DNA of 64,000 nucleotides. Origin: Mangrovitalea sediminis. Lineage in GTDB: Bacteria; Pseudomonadota; Gammaproteobacteria; Pseudomonadales; Oleiphilaceae. Shown here piece after piece: positions 8,360 through 18,394 of this stretch. The first letter of the stretch is position 1, and each line of letters starts with the position of its first letter. The notes under the pieces were generated by a model, which saw only the letters and a program-made list of their open reading frames with translations, was not told the origin of the DNA and did no database searches. Position numbers and translations under genes: made by a program. The stretch is taken from the NCBI RefSeq assembly GCF_002514725.1, contig NZ_NTLB01000003.1, positions 558,001-622,000 of the forward strand. The letters run 5' to 3'.

Positions 8360-9403
8360 TCACTTTCCTTGCCTCTGATAGCCCGCATTTGCTTGATTGT
8401 AAACCGGATATTTCTTATCGCCGCGAAAGTGTACCGAGCGCTGGGCTGTCCGTTCAGAGTGGGCGCTCAGCCAGCTGCTCCTCCCTATACGGGCTGATGG
8501 CCGACCGAGAGCCACGGTGTCCGCATTCCGGGATTCGATCGAGACCCTCAGACTGAAACTGATCGGTTCTCCGAGGTAGTGCCGGATGACGTTCTGGAGT
8601 TTCGGCAGACGAGAGCCGCCGGGGCAGAGCCCGTCTGCGTCTTCTCGGGTTCGCGGTTCGATGTGAATGCAGATATGGCTTTGTGTATTCCAGGTGCGGC
8701 CACCGAGTATCAGGTCGTCGCCGAGCCGGTTGAACTGATGGTGGCGACTGGCCCGTGTCTGGTCGCGGCCAGGGATATCCAGCCAACGTCCGACGAATTG
8801 TTCCAGGCGGACGGGGCAGCCGAGCATGTCGCTCAAGATTCGCTCCAGGTTGCCTGCGTTTCTCGGTGTTCGCTGTATAAGGGCGCAGTAGTAGGCGAGA
8901 GTGGGATCAAAGCTCTCGGCGTGCTGACCCGACAGGGCTTGAACCATGCCATGAACGGTGTTGCTGTCGTCGTACCGAAAACGGACCGGTAGACGGTGCT
9001 TTTGCCAGGCACGATAAAACAGTGAGACCAGTCGATGATTGAAGAGATCGAGGAAGTCGGCCAATGCCCGATCCCTATGACGGAGTCGCTCGGATATCAA
9101 CTCGCTATAGTGTCGGGGCAGGATACCGTTGAAGCCGGTTAGCGCCATGAATGAAACGAAGACCTCCGCAGGTTTCCCGGGCTCTTCGGGCAGGTCCACG
9201 GCGGTGATATTCGCGCCGGGATAACTCACTCCCGGGGTGGCCTTGAATCGCAGGGTCTCGCGATCCGGCAACTGAAGGCTGCCTACGCCGTTTTTCGGCA
9301 GCCCGGCCCGTGAGGCTCTCGTCAGCAGGTGCTGTTCAAGCATCTGAATGGCCTGGAACACATCCTCTTCCTGTGCGGTTTCCAGATAGTCGGGCAAGCT
9401 CAT
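8360..9403 (-). CDS. tssG: T6SS baseplate subunit TssG
   Basis: 347 residues, the usual length for TssG/ImpH/VasB. Signatures include VFVSFMALTGFNGILPRHYSE (about 103-123), ALADFLDLFNHRLVSLFYRAW (about 133-153) and LGGRTWNTQSHICIHIEP near 235-252. TssG joins two TssF copies in the baseplate wedge together with TssE and TssK. Its ATG overlaps the tssF stop (ATGA), indicating coupled translation and complex assembly. The last 80 residues are basic and of low conservation, ending at 8360 before the gap that precedes hcp. Confidence 0.95.
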   Translation of the reverse strand: MSLPDYLETAQEEDVFQAIQMLEQHLLTRASRAGLPKNGVGSLQLPDRETLRFKATPGVSYPGANITAVDLPEEPGKPAEVFVSFMALTGFNGILPRHYSELISERLRHRDRALADFLDLFNHRLVSLFYRAWQKHRLPVRFRYDDSNTVHGMVQALSGQHAESFDPTLAYYCALIQRTPRNAGNLERILSDMLGCPVRLEQFVGRWLDIPGRDQTRASRHHQFNRLGDDLILGGRTWNTQSHICIHIEPRTREDADGLCPGGSRLPKLQNVIRHYLGEPISFSLRVSIESRNADTVALGRPSARIGRSSWLSAHSERTAQRSVHFRGDKKYPVYNQANAGYQRQGK

Positions 9404-11220
9404 AAGATCACCTGACGACCGTTACGGGCGGGCCACCGGGCAAGCGGGTGTGCTTGGTCGTGTACGCGAGTGACGAGCCGGGTAAAGCGGTTGACGGTGC
9501 AGAATTCCGCAAAAAAACGTTCGAGGACACAACTGAACGGATAGAGGCTATGTCCTGAAACATGCGCCTGCTCGAAGAGCAGCTCGATGTCTGCTCCCTG
9601 GCAAATGACCGTGCGCTTCTCGACACGGACGCGGGCGACCCCAGGTCTGACGGCGAGTCCGACGATATTGTCGATCAGCGCGAGATGATCGGGTGACTGG
9701 GTGATATTGAACAGTCGCAGGACCTTTTTCAGGACAGACAAACCGTTTTCGTTTGAGAAGCTGTTGAGTGTCAGGTGGGTGAGAAGCTGCCAAACCCGGC
9801 GATGATCCAACGGCGCCCTCCGTGTCGGCGTTGGTGCTGTCAGGCAGGTGGCCTTGTCCAGAGCGCTATGGGGCGTAATAAAGTCCAGTTGCGGGGCGCC
9901 GGACCCGAATGGCAGCAGGCTTGGTAAATCCCTGTTGAGGCAGTAAAGGGTCGGAGTCAAAACCAGTCGCTCATCATCATCCGGCTTCTCCATCATTCGG
10001 TTGAGGATGGTTAGGTAGGTTTCCGTGCCCGACTCGACCTCGCTGGTCGACGAGAAGGCCGCCTGGCGCCGACTGTTCCAGAAGAGTCCGGGGGCCGCCT
10101 GATCCTGTTCGGGGGTGGGGCGATACAGCGGCTGGACGATAATATCGTCGCCCTGCATATTGGTCGCCGTGACGGACTCGACATGATGGATTTCCAGATA
10201 TGGCTCGTGGCGCTGGTCGGGAACGATACGGAACTCGTTCTGCCCGGGTTCGAGGCGATGCGGTTCACCCCCCTGGCGGAAGTAGTTTCGCAATGGTACG
10301 ACATTGATGGCCAAGTGTTGCTCGGTCAGTCGGTTCTCCAATTGCGGGCAAGGCGTGCGCAGGTAAAAGTACAAGGTTACTTCGTTGCCAATGCCCTGAA
10401 GTGTGTTTGCCAGGCCTTGCAGCTCGATAAACTGGAATTTCTGGGGGAAGAGAAAATATTCGGCCAGCAGGCGGGTGCCGGTGAAATGTCTCGGGCCATA
10501 GGGAATCACGGCCTCTTCCGAGTCCAGGCCAACCGGCCTTAGTGATTCTGGCTGCAGGTAACGGACCTGGCTTCCGTCAGGCGTCGCGATGACGACACCT
10601 TGGCAATCGGTCAATAAACGTTCGTGTAGGAGGTACGCCTGCTGCGGCCCACCTCGCAGAAAGAAGCACAGCCGGTCAATATCCAGCGCGCCAATCTCAA
10701 GCTGTGGACTGAGTCCTCGCAGTGTGACCTTGAGCAGTGCTTTGCAGCCGCGGGTTGCAGCCATCACCGGCGCTTCGAACGGCAGGCCCTCCAGCGACAC
10801 ATTCTGTATCGACAGCGGCAGCAGCGTAGATGGGTAGGCGGGCTCGTAGGTGACGGCATGGGGGAGGCCCTCCTCGGTGGTCAGCGCTTCATCCGGAGTA
10901 ATCTTTATGGGGCTTTCCTGATCACGGGCCAGAGTGATTTGCGCCATTGTCATGGATGGGACGGGTGCAAGGTAATCAGGTGCGACAATGCCCAGCAGGG
11001 AGCCTGCGATTTCCGGAAACTCCTCATCCAGTTTGTGACTGATACGTGCTGTCAGAAAAGCCACTCCCTCCAGCAGGCGGGAGACGTGGGGGTCCTCGAT
11101 GGTGTCTTCACTCATCTTGAGGCGACCGGCTATCTTGGGGTGCCGTTCAGCGAACTCGACCCCGAGACGGCGCAGATAGGTGAGTTCGTCGTTGTAGTAC
11201 TTCAGCAGCGCATCATCCAC
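9400..11220 (-). CDS. tssF: T6SS baseplate subunit TssF
   Basis: 606 residues, full length for TssF/ImpG/VasA. The N-terminus LLKYYNDELTYLRRLGVEFAERHPKIAGRL and the motif DPHVSRLLEGVAFLTARISHKLDEEFPEI (about 43-71) are diagnostic; YPFSCVLERFFAEFCTVNRF lies near the C-terminus. It forms the wedge of the baseplate with TssG and TssE and contacts VgrG. It overlaps tssE by 8 bp upstream and tssG by 4 bp downstream, as in the imp operon order F-G-H. Confidence 0.96.
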   Translation of the reverse strand: MDDALLKYYNDELTYLRRLGVEFAERHPKIAGRLKMSEDTIEDPHVSRLLEGVAFLTARISHKLDEEFPEIAGSLLGIVAPDYLAPVPSMTMAQITLARDQESPIKITPDEALTTEEGLPHAVTYEPAYPSTLLPLSIQNVSLEGLPFEAPVMAATRGCKALLKVTLRGLSPQLEIGALDIDRLCFFLRGGPQQAYLLHERLLTDCQGVVIATPDGSQVRYLQPESLRPVGLDSEEAVIPYGPRHFTGTRLLAEYFLFPQKFQFIELQGLANTLQGIGNEVTLYFYLRTPCPQLENRLTEQHLAINVVPLRNYFRQGGEPHRLEPGQNEFRIVPDQRHEPYLEIHHVESVTATNMQGDDIIVQPLYRPTPEQDQAAPGLFWNSRRQAAFSSTSEVESGTETYLTILNRMMEKPDDDERLVLTPTLYCLNRDLPSLLPFGSGAPQLDFITPHSALDKATCLTAPTPTRRAPLDHRRVWQLLTHLTLNSFSNENGLSVLKKVLRLFNITQSPDHLALIDNIVGLAVRPGVARVRVEKRTVICQGADIELLFEQAHVSGHSLYPFSCVLERFFAEFCTVNRFTRLVTRVHDQAHPLARWPARNGRQVIL

Positions 11221-11710
11221 GGGAGCTCTCCTGGAGATTCATGGTGCGGTGTACCGGTTCGACGATGGAATCGAATGAAATCGGTTCCGGTTCTGGCTCA
11301 ACACGTAGCAGGGCTTCGATACGGAAGTTCAGGGTGCGGTCGAGCGTTTCCCCTTCGTCGAGCAACACCACGCGCACGTGTCCGAACCGGGGTTCGTAGC
11401 GGCGAATGATGTCCTCGATGACCTGCCTGTAGCGCTCGCGGTTTTCATCGGAGCTGAGATTTGTCCCGGTGAAATCGGGTAGGCCGTAGTTCGCCAGCGA
11501 CAACTGCAGCTCACTCCAGCGGTCGCTCGGCAGGTGCCAGGGTGGGCGGGTGTTGAGCAGGTTTTCCAGGTCCCGGCGCACACAGTCCTTCAGTTCTCGG
11601 ACAATGTGCGTCCGCGAACGGTAAGGCTCATGCGTCACGTCCGGCTCATCATCGATCAGGCGATCGAGGATGGAAGGACTGAGTGGCTGAAGTACGTCGG
11701 GCTTGGCCAT
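11213..11710 (-). CDS. tssE: T6SS baseplate subunit TssE (gp25-like)
   Basis: 165 residues from MAKPDVLQPLSPSILDRL. The gp25/lysozyme-like fold is supported by VRRDLENLLNTRPPWHLP (about 43-60), LANYGLPDFTG and ENRERYRQVIEDIIRRYEPRFGHVRV. The start at 11710 is preferred because GGAGG lies 8 nt upstream and it begins just after the stop of the upstream tssC paralogue; an earlier in-frame start would overlap that gene. TssE attaches the sheath to the baseplate. It overlaps tssF by 8 bp. Confidence 0.94.
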   Translation of the reverse strand: MAKPDVLQPLSPSILDRLIDDEPDVTHEPYRSRTHIVRELKDCVRRDLENLLNTRPPWHLPSDRWSELQLSLANYGLPDFTGTNLSSDENRERYRQVIEDIIRRYEPRFGHVRVVLLDEGETLDRTLNFRIEALLRVEPEPEPISFDSIVEPVHRTMNLQESSRG

Positions 11711-11714
11711 TAAT

Positions 11715-13343
11715 CTATCCTCCATGCCTCGGTGGGGCAATTTCCGTCACCAACCGGAGCGACGAGTTCAACTGGTCCAACTGAAAATGCGGTTTCAGGT
11801 GAGCCTGACAGAGGTAGTGTCCGGGTTGTCCCGGCATCTCTTTGACGTCGATCCGCGCTTCCCGCAGAGGACGCTTGGCTTTCATTTCCTGGTCGGCGCT
11901 ATCGTTGGCTGTGGCGTATTCGAGAATCCAGTTCTGGAGAAAGCGTTCGCACTCCTGCGCACTGATGAAAGCGCCGACCTTATCGCGGCCGATCACCTTC
12001 AGGTAGTGGGCAAAGCGGGACACACAGAGGGTGTATTGCAACATGCTGGACAGGTTGGCATTGGCCGTTGCTTCCTGGTGGTTGTAACGCGACGGCCGGT
12101 GCAACGAAGGGTTGCCATAAAACACCAGGTGACGGCTGTCCTGAGTCGAGCACAATGCGAGCAGGCCGAGCTCTGCCAGCTCCTTTTCGAGACGTTCGCT
12201 GATGAGGGTTTCCACCGGAGCCTGGCTGATCAGGCCTCGCTGATCCCCGGGTAGTGACTGGGCCGGAAGGTCGGTGACCAGCCCGCCGCAGATGAGATTA
12301 CGCTGAGATCCGCGAATGTTGGCAAACCAGCCATGTTGGGCATAGGCGCGCAACACGGTGGCGCCGAAGGCGTAAACGGCGTTCCCCCAAAGTGCGAAAT
12401 CGGGATTGCCGCCCCACTTTTCACGGAACCTCAGTCGATGATGTCGCGTCTGGGCTTCCGTGTAAGGTCGGCGCATCAGCACCCGCGGCAACGTGAGGCC
12501 GACGAACCGCAGGTCCTCCTGATTGCGTAGACGATTGAAGCCCAGGTACTCCGGTGTCTTGAACACCTCGGCCAGATTCAACCTGGACGAGAGCTCCCGA
12601 TAACTGTCCAGCCCGAATAGCGACGGATGGGCGGACGTAATAAACGGGGCGAAGGCCGCGGCCGCAATTTGGGACAGGTTTTGCAGGTTGTCCATATCCC
12701 GTGTTCGCTGCTCTGGCCGGGGGCGGTGGCTGAGCTGGTAGTCGCCGAGCAGGATGCCGAAGGGCTCTCCTCCGGGCGTGTCGAACTCGTCGCTGTAAAT
12801 TTTACGAAAGAGAACGCTCTGGTCGAACTCTATGGCCTTCTCGAGGTCTTTGCAGACTGACGACCAACTGACATTGAGCACCCGAATTTTCAGACGGCGG
12901 CGTGTATCGGCGCCATCCATCTGTTCGGCCAGATAATGCAGCCCCCGCCAGGAGGCTTCCAGCGCCTGAAGTTGGGGGTGGTGCAGGATCTCGTTGAGTT
13001 GGCGTTCGATCCGCTCGTCGATGTCCGCGATGCACTGTGCCAGCAACGCTCGGATGCGGGAAGTGCGATAGTCCGTCATCGCTGGAGCTGCGTTTGCCAG
13101 CCAACCGAGCAATGTCTCCCAGGGAGCCTCACTGGTAAGGAAGCGATCCAGGGCAGCGTCGTGCATTGGCAACCGTAATGGCGACGGCACAGTCTCTTCT
13201 TCCAGGCGACGCAATGTCGCTGGGGCGTGTAGTCGCAGTCGCGCTTCGGGTTGGGCTGTTACGGCAAAAGTCATCGACACCGGACTTCCTGTCTGGCGGT
13301 ACGGTTGAACAGGCATCGTTTTCAGCGAATTTGTCGGCCACAC
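11715..13343 (-). CDS. Second TssC-like sheath protein (ImpD type)
   Basis: Up to 542 residues, a paralogue of the neighbouring TssC. Shared blocks are [70 protein letters not shown] and [18 protein letters not shown]. Its N-terminal about 90 residues are longer and different, and it lacks the [10 protein letters not shown] loop of the other copy. The start is uncertain: GTG at 13343 has no clear ribosome-binding site; ATG at 13316 or 13274 are alternatives. Two adjacent TssC copies (ImpC and ImpD) occur in imp-type clusters such as those of Rhizobium and Agrobacterium, and the order A-B-C-D-F-G-H here agrees. It may be a sheath subunit or an assembly factor. Confidence 0.9.
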   Translation of the reverse strand: MWPTNSLKTMPVQPYRQTGSPVSMTFAVTAQPEARLRLHAPATLRRLEEETVPSPLRLPMHDAALDRFLTSEAPWETLLGWLANAAPAMTDYRTSRIRALLAQCIADIDERIERQLNEILHHPQLQALEASWRGLHYLAEQMDGADTRRRLKIRVLNVSWSSVCKDLEKAIEFDQSVLFRKIYSDEFDTPGGEPFGILLGDYQLSHRPRPEQRTRDMDNLQNLSQIAAAAFAPFITSAHPSLFGLDSYRELSSRLNLAEVFKTPEYLGFNRLRNQEDLRFVGLTLPRVLMRRPYTEAQTRHHRLRFREKWGGNPDFALWGNAVYAFGATVLRAYAQHGWFANIRGSQRNLICGGLVTDLPAQSLPGDQRGLISQAPVETLISERLEKELAELGLLALCSTQDSRHLVFYGNPSLHRPSRYNHQEATANANLSSMLQYTLCVSRFAHYLKVIGRDKVGAFISAQECERFLQNWILEYATANDSADQEMKAKRPLREARIDVKEMPGQPGHYLCQAHLKPHFQLDQLNSSLRLVTEIAPPRHGG

Positions 13344-13448
13344 AGGGATTCCCGGTTCGGCATTGAGTGATCGGCCAGGACTGAAGCGGAGACAAATGCG
13401 CGCTCCTGAACCCTTTGAGGCAGGCTCAGGAGAGCTCGGATCCCTGTC

Positions 13449-14948
13449 TTATTCTGTGGTTGGAATACGGGCGACCATGCGTAATGACGTGGTCAGCTCC
13501 TCCAACTGCAACCAGGGTTGTAACCAGGCGATAGCGTTGTAGGCGCCGGGCTTGCCCGGTATCTCCTTGACCACTACACGGGCATCGGCCAACGGATATT
13601 TTGCACGTGACTCCTGACTGGCAATTGGGTTGGCATTGACGTAGTTGGCGATCCAGCGGTCCAGCCAGGTTTCCATTTCCTGCTGGGAGGCAAAGCTGCC
13701 AATCTTGTCGCGTGCCATGACCTTGAGGTAGTGGGCGAAGCGTGAGGTGGCCATGATGTAAGGCAGGCGCGTGGCGATCATGGCGTTGGCCTGGGCTTCC
13801 GGCTTGTCGTACGCCTTACACTTCTGCGCAGTCTGTGCACCGAAGAACACCGCATGGTCTGTGTTCTTGTAGTGACTCAGGGGAAGGAAACCCTGCTTGC
13901 TCAGCTCTGCTTCGCGACGGTCGGTGATACCGATTTCGGTCGGGCATTTGATGTCCGGGTCGCCGTCGTCGCTGGTAAAGACGTGCGTGGGCAGGCCTTC
14001 GACCTTGCCCCCGCCTTCCATTCCACGGATTGCCGTGCACCAACCGTGTTCGGCAAAGGCTCTGGTCAATTTGCCGCCGAGGACGTAGGCCGCGTTCATC
14101 CAGCAGTACTGATTATGATCGACCTTGTTGGCACGTTTGGTTTCAGGATTGACGTCCACTTCCTCGTACTGGAACTCGTCGATGGGCTTGGTTGCTTCAC
14201 CGTAGGGAAGGCGGGCCAGAACCCTGGGCATTGCCAGTGAGACGAACCGGGAATCCTCGGATTCGCGGAACGCACGCCACTGCAGGTACTCGGCCGAGTC
14301 GAATATCTTTTCCAGATCGCGGGGCTTACTCAGCTCCTGCCAGCTTTCAAAGCCGAACAGGTTTGCGGCAGGTGCGGTGATAAAGGGGGCGAAAGCCGCT
14401 GCGGAGACGCTGGACATGTTGCGCAGCAGCTCGATGTCCTCCGGGTGATTGCTGAATTCGTAGTCGCCGATCAGTGCAGCATAGGGTTCGCCGCCCGGAC
14501 TGCCGAATTCGTTTTCATAGATTTTCTTGAAGACCTGGCTCTGGTCGAACTCCACCGCTCGTGACAGGTCCTTATGCAGGTCTTTCTTGGAGACATTCAA
14601 CACCCGCAATTTCAGTGAATTGCTGGTTTCGGCGTTCATGACCAGATGATGCAGTCCGCGCCAGGACCCCTCCAGTTTTTGGAAGTCCTGCTGCTGCATG
14701 ATTTCCGACAGCTGACCGGAAAGAACCGCGTCGATACGATCAATCGCCGCTTTGAGGGTTTTGGTCAGGTTCTTGTCCCAGGTGACGGTCCCTTCCAGCG
14801 CCTGCTCGGTCAGGACGCGCAGAAGCTCTTCCGCGCGCGACGGTTCTGTTTGTTTGGTGGCCAGAACGGCCTGATCGAGCAGGCTTAGCGGCGCGTCGGT
14901 TCCAGTGAGGCCTTCGTTCTCCCTTTCGGCTTGTGCTAGGTCAGTCAT
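13449..14948 (-). CDS. tssC: T6SS sheath large subunit TssC
   Basis: 499 residues, typical of TssC/VipB/EvpB. Motifs include [18 protein letters not shown] (about 92-109), [47 protein letters not shown] and [18 protein letters not shown]. With TssB it builds the contractile sheath around the Hcp tube. It overlaps tssB by 8 bp and is followed after 105 bp by a second TssC-like gene. This copy keeps the standard N-terminal region that pairs with TssB, so I regard it as the main sheath subunit. Confidence 0.96.
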   Translation of the reverse strand: MTDLAQAERENEGLTGTDAPLSLLDQAVLATKQTEPSRAEELLRVLTEQALEGTVTWDKNLTKTLKAAIDRIDAVLSGQLSEIMQQQDFQKLEGSWRGLHHLVMNAETSNSLKLRVLNVSKKDLHKDLSRAVEFDQSQVFKKIYENEFGSPGGEPYAALIGDYEFSNHPEDIELLRNMSSVSAAAFAPFITAPAANLFGFESWQELSKPRDLEKIFDSAEYLQWRAFRESEDSRFVSLAMPRVLARLPYGEATKPIDEFQYEEVDVNPETKRANKVDHNQYCWMNAAYVLGGKLTRAFAEHGWCTAIRGMEGGGKVEGLPTHVFTSDDGDPDIKCPTEIGITDRREAELSKQGFLPLSHYKNTDHAVFFGAQTAQKCKAYDKPEAQANAMIATRLPYIMATSRFAHYLKVMARDKIGSFASQQEMETWLDRWIANYVNANPIASQESRAKYPLADARVVVKEIPGKPGAYNAIAWLQPWLQLEELTTSLRMVARIPTTE

Positions 14949-15465
14949 CCTGCTTCTCCTTGCCAGTCTGCACTTCCTGATTTAACGCGGTGGCCATCGC
15001 GGCCAGATCGTCCGTGTTCTGCAGCACCTTCTCCAAAATACCTTCCAGCTCCTCGCTGCGGTCGATCTTGGTCATCAGGTCACGAAGTTTGTTGCGGGTG
15101 TCGAGCAGTTTTTTCAGCGGATCGACCTGCTCGATGATGGCGCCGGGTTCAAAGTCTTCGATCCGGTCGAATTTCAACTGGACCCCCATCTCGCTACCGT
15201 CATCCTGCAAACGATTGGAGACGCGAAGATTCAGCCCCGGGGTCATTCGTGCCATGACGTCATTGAAGTTGTCGCGATCGATCTGAATGAAACGACGGTC
15301 CTTGAGAGGCTTGAGCGGTTCTGTTGAATGTCCCGAAAAATCGCCCATGACGCCCATCACGAACGGCAGTTCCTTCTGCACGGTGCCGCCCTCGGTCTCC
15401 ACGTCGTAGGTGATATGAACGCGAGGTTTGCGAACCCGGTTAAGTTTGTCGTGCACACTAGCCAT
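14941..15465 (-). CDS. tssB: T6SS sheath small subunit TssB
   Basis: 174 residues. Family features: [23 protein letters not shown] at the start, [15 protein letters not shown] (about 34-48), [21 protein letters not shown] and the C-terminal helices with [20 protein letters not shown]. TssB (VipA/ImpB) forms the sheath with TssC. It is the first gene of the sheath pair, overlapping tssC by 8 bp, and follows tssA after 65 bp. Confidence 0.97.
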   Translation of the reverse strand: MASVHDKLNRVRKPRVHITYDVETEGGTVQKELPFVMGVMGDFSGHSTEPLKPLKDRRFIQIDRDNFNDVMARMTPGLNLRVSNRLQDDGSEMGVQLKFDRIEDFEPGAIIEQVDPLKKLLDTRNKLRDLMTKIDRSEELEGILEKVLQNTDDLAAMATALNQEVQTGKEKQDD

Positions 15466-15530
15466 GTGTCGTTTGCTCCTTGAATGTGACGGTCCTTATC
15501 AATGCCATGCCCGTGGGCGGATGTAGCGTT

Positions 15531-16658
15531 CTATTCCTCTTTGACGGGCTTTATTCCGGCAAGCTTGCAGTAGTTCTTGCGTGCTTCCTGGTCCTCGATC
15601 AGCTCCTGTAACAGCTCGGGCAGGGAAAGGGTGCTCCAGCGAATAGCCTGGTCGAGAAGGTAGGAAATCGGCGAGTGGGGCTCAGCCCCCCGGAAATAGG
15701 TGGCGGCCTGATCCAGCAGTTTGAGTGCCTGGCGTCGGTTAGCGGCGTTCGCCGCCGGAGAGGGTTCAGGGGCGACGGTGGTCCCGGATCCTTCCGACAA
15801 CACTTCTTCTGTTTCCGCTCCCATGAGGCTCGCCTCGATAAGCGCATCGCCGGCGATAAAACGCAAGGTTTCGGCGCATTGATCCAGTGCGTTTCGAATC
15901 CGGCTCGTGGGTTGCGACTCGTCGCCGCAAGCCTGATCGATGGTTGCTTGAAGCTGCTGATATTCACCGATACAGGCAGTCAGGGCTGCGTGCTGGCGGC
16001 GGAAAAAGGGGGCATCGGTGCCCCTGATTGCGGCTTGCAGTTCTTCCATGCTGAGTGCGCCGTCTTCGAGGCGCTGGCGTTTCTGTTCCGGGTCACTGAT
16101 ACGGTCCACTTCGAAGGCCTGCCGACATTGCCAGGTGGCGAATGGACCGGCTTCGCGGTCGTCAGTCAGCGGAATATGGAGAATGGGTGCAATCAGGGTA
16201 CCTTCGCCCTCGACACCGTTGAGTCCAACCAAGGGGGCAATGCGCGTAGCGAGGCCGTCCTCGTCGGGCTGAGGATACAGGTGATCCCAGTAACGCTCGA
16301 TCAGTTGACGGGTCAGTGCGAAACCGGCATGAAGGCCCGAAAAGCCGTACAGGCGGGGCAGGGCTTCAAGCAGCCAGGCAACGACTTCAAGGTCCTTGCT
16401 GCGGGCGCCGAGGATATGGACAGCGGTATCCAGAATCTGTTTCCAGTCGTCGCTGGGCGTTACCGGTGTATCGTCGTCCACCAGGGCTTGACGCTCAAGG
16501 GAGCGGGCCTGTGCCCGAGTGCTTTTCAGGGTGTAATAGAGCGAATTGGAACTGGCGTCATCCCGCAGATCCGAACCGGCGGGTTGTGAGACATCGATAG
16601 GCGAGAGGAGCGCCTCGATATCAAAAGGCATATTGAAACTGGATGACATCATGGCCAC
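15531..16658 (-). CDS. tssA: T6SS assembly protein TssA
   Basis: 375 residues with the ImpA N-terminal domain: PFDIEALLSPIDVSQPAGSDLRDD (about 11-34), DWKQILDTAVHILGARSKDLEVVAWLLEAL and the GFALTRQLIERYWDHLYP motif. A Ser/Pro-rich linker (about 285-300) leads to a C-terminal helical segment with NRRQALKLLDQAATYFRGAEPHSPISYLL. TssA initiates baseplate and sheath building at the membrane complex. The exact start is uncertain: GTG at 16658 or ATGs at 16652/16649, none with a strong ribosome-binding site. The 237 bp upstream, up to pppA, may contain a promoter for the tssA-G half of the cluster. Confidence 0.94.
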   Translation of the reverse strand: MAMMSSSFNMPFDIEALLSPIDVSQPAGSDLRDDASSNSLYYTLKSTRAQARSLERQALVDDDTPVTPSDDWKQILDTAVHILGARSKDLEVVAWLLEALPRLYGFSGLHAGFALTRQLIERYWDHLYPQPDEDGLATRIAPLVGLNGVEGEGTLIAPILHIPLTDDREAGPFATWQCRQAFEVDRISDPEQKRQRLEDGALSMEELQAAIRGTDAPFFRRQHAALTACIGEYQQLQATIDQACGDESQPTSRIRNALDQCAETLRFIAGDALIEASLMGAETEEVLSEGSGTTVAPEPSPAANAANRRQALKLLDQAATYFRGAEPHSPISYLLDQAIRWSTLSLPELLQELIEDQEARKNYCKLAGIKPVKEE

Positions 16659-16895
16659 TGGTTTTGGTAACTATCCCTGTCCAACGCAAAAACACAGTTC
16701 TGCAGGCGAGCGCTGTTTCATGTGGACTTGTCCGGTAACCGGGAGGTCGACCCTGACCTCGGCGGAACCCTACCATGAACTAGCGGCCGCATTTTCACAT
16801 AACCCCCAGCGCCCTGTACAGACGCGGTGCGTAAAAACGTGCATTTTCGCAGTGGACGAAAACGCCGGCACGTCCAGTAATCCTGGATAGGTTTG

Positions 16896-17630
16896 CTAGC
16901 CATGGACGCTGACCAGTACGGAGGTGACGTTGTCCCGTGCTTCCCGGATCAGGCTCTCGTGCAGCATTGCCCGGTTGGCATCGACCAGACTGCTCTGGCC
17001 GAGGAAATAGGCAATGTCGTCGTCGCGGAGCGTATCGTTGAGTCCGTCGCTACAGAGGAGGAACAGGTCTCCCGGCCGGAGAGTGCCGCAATAGGTCTCT
17101 AGCTCCAAGTCGTCCATCGCGCCGACCGCTCGCGTGATGCGGTTGGAGAGAGGATGTCCGCGCACCTGATCGGGGCGAATCCGCCCCTGCGTTAACAGCT
17201 CCTCAACTTCGCTGTGATCCCGGCTGATCTGGTCGAGGTGCTGTTGGCGGAACCGGTAGCAGCGACTGTCGCCAGCCCAGAGAAGGCCGTAACGACGTTC
17301 CCTGGCAAGCAGGCAAACCAATGTGCTGCCTATGATTCCGCCATTGAAGTGCTCATGGGAGAGGCGTCGCAAACGGCCGTTCAGCGCGAGAATGGCCCTT
17401 TCCAGCTCGCGCATGCAGTTGTCAAGTGAACCGGCGTGAACGGCCTGTTCCAAAGTTTCCACAACCATGGCACTGGCGACTTCGCCAGCCTCGTGGCCAC
17501 CCATGCCGTCGGCAACGGCCCAGAGCCCAAGGTCGGGGCGAACCAGCAGACTGTCCTGGTTGATCGAACGTACAGCGCCGGGGTGGGTCTGACCATCCGA
17601 GCTCCAGGAAAGGCGCGTCTGTGTATTCAT
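16896..17630 (-). CDS. pppA: PP2C-type Ser/Thr protein phosphatase of T6SS
   Basis: 244 residues. PP2C metal-binding motifs are present: AVRSINQDSLL (19-29), LWAVADGMGGHEAGE (35-49), LLWAGDSRCYRF (about 115-126) and LLCSDGLND (about 190-198), RDNVTSVLV at the end. In known T6SS threonine-phosphorylation circuits PppA removes phosphate placed by PpkA on the FHA protein and so turns firing down. It overlaps tagF by 4 bp and the kinase ppkA lies divergently at 26941, so the whole circuit is encoded within the cluster. Predicted cytoplasmic. Confidence 0.95.
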   Translation of the reverse strand: MNTQTRLSWSSDGQTHPGAVRSINQDSLLVRPDLGLWAVADGMGGHEAGEVASAMVVETLEQAVHAGSLDNCMRELERAILALNGRLRRLSHEHFNGGIIGSTLVCLLARERRYGLLWAGDSRCYRFRQQHLDQISRDHSEVEELLTQGRIRPDQVRGHPLSNRITRAVGAMDDLELETYCGTLRPGDLFLLCSDGLNDTLRDDDIAYFLGQSSLVDANRAMLHESLIREARDNVTSVLVSVHG

Positions 17631-18394
17631 GCTTCGGCTCCGGCAGGCTCAGGGTGTGGGATGATGGCCAGGAAATTATGGATTTCCCAGCCCCATTGCT
17701 GCCACTGCCCGTCCAACATGGCGGCATAACCGCTGATGGGGGGCAGTCCTGAGCATACGAGGCAGGTCGGGTCGACGCTGGCCGAGCCCTCGGTCCACCA
17801 GAGTGAGTAGGCCGGGACCGCTTTCGACAGCACGTGGTGGAGGAATGCCAGGCTGGTCTCACCCAGATTGCCGGTAGCGCCCGTTGGGATATGCCAGGGG
17901 TAGTGGGGTTGTGACGGTTGTTGCCGGAAGGATTGTTGCCCCTGAAAGGGCGACGCTATGACCTGTTCTGCCAGGACTGGCGGTAACTCACGGATGGTCG
18001 TGGCCAGGGGCGCGAGGTCGAGGTTGGGCTCCAGTGCCGAGAGTGCCAGCGCCGCAAGGTTGTCATACCAGGCTGCGCCATGCATATGCAGTTCAATCGG
18101 CGCGGCTCCATGAGTTTTCAGCAACACCAGGGGGAAGTAGCGTCCTACACGATCGACACTGGGAATCATCACCCCCGCGCAGCCATAGGGCCCGAAAGCA
18201 CCGGCTGGCGTTGCAAAGCGCCACACGGGGCTGGTGAGGTAGAGGTCCAGCCAATGTTGCTGCAACTGATCCCGGCTAACGCCGATCAGGGCCTGCAGCC
18301 ATTCTGTGAGGGGCTGCTGCAGATCCCAGGGTAGCCCGCTATCGACGAAATCGCCCCGGCTTGGGATTTTACCGCATAGCCCGCCGGGCTCCAT
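17627..18394 (-). CDS. tagF: T6SS post-translational regulator TagF
   Basis: 255 residues, DUF2094/ImpM family. The N-terminus MEPGGLCGKIPSRGDFV is the family hallmark; AGVMIPSVDRVGRYFPLVLL lies near residue 75-95 and SLWWTEGSASVDPTCLVCSGLP near 195-215. I chose the ATG at 18394, which overlaps the tssM stop as TAATG and has AGGA about 7 nt upstream; an ATG at 18412 is possible but would add residues not usual in the family. TagF represses T6SS assembly in characterised systems. It overlaps pppA by 4 bp. Confidence 0.93.
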   Translation of the reverse strand: MEPGGLCGKIPSRGDFVDSGLPWDLQQPLTEWLQALIGVSRDQLQQHWLDLYLTSPVWRFATPAGAFGPYGCAGVMIPSVDRVGRYFPLVLLKTHGAAPIELHMHGAAWYDNLAALALSALEPNLDLAPLATTIRELPPVLAEQVIASPFQGQQSFRQQPSQPHYPWHIPTGATGNLGETSLAFLHHVLSKAVPAYSLWWTEGSASVDPTCLVCSGLPPISGYAAMLDGQWQQWGWEIHNFLAIIPHPEPAGAEA

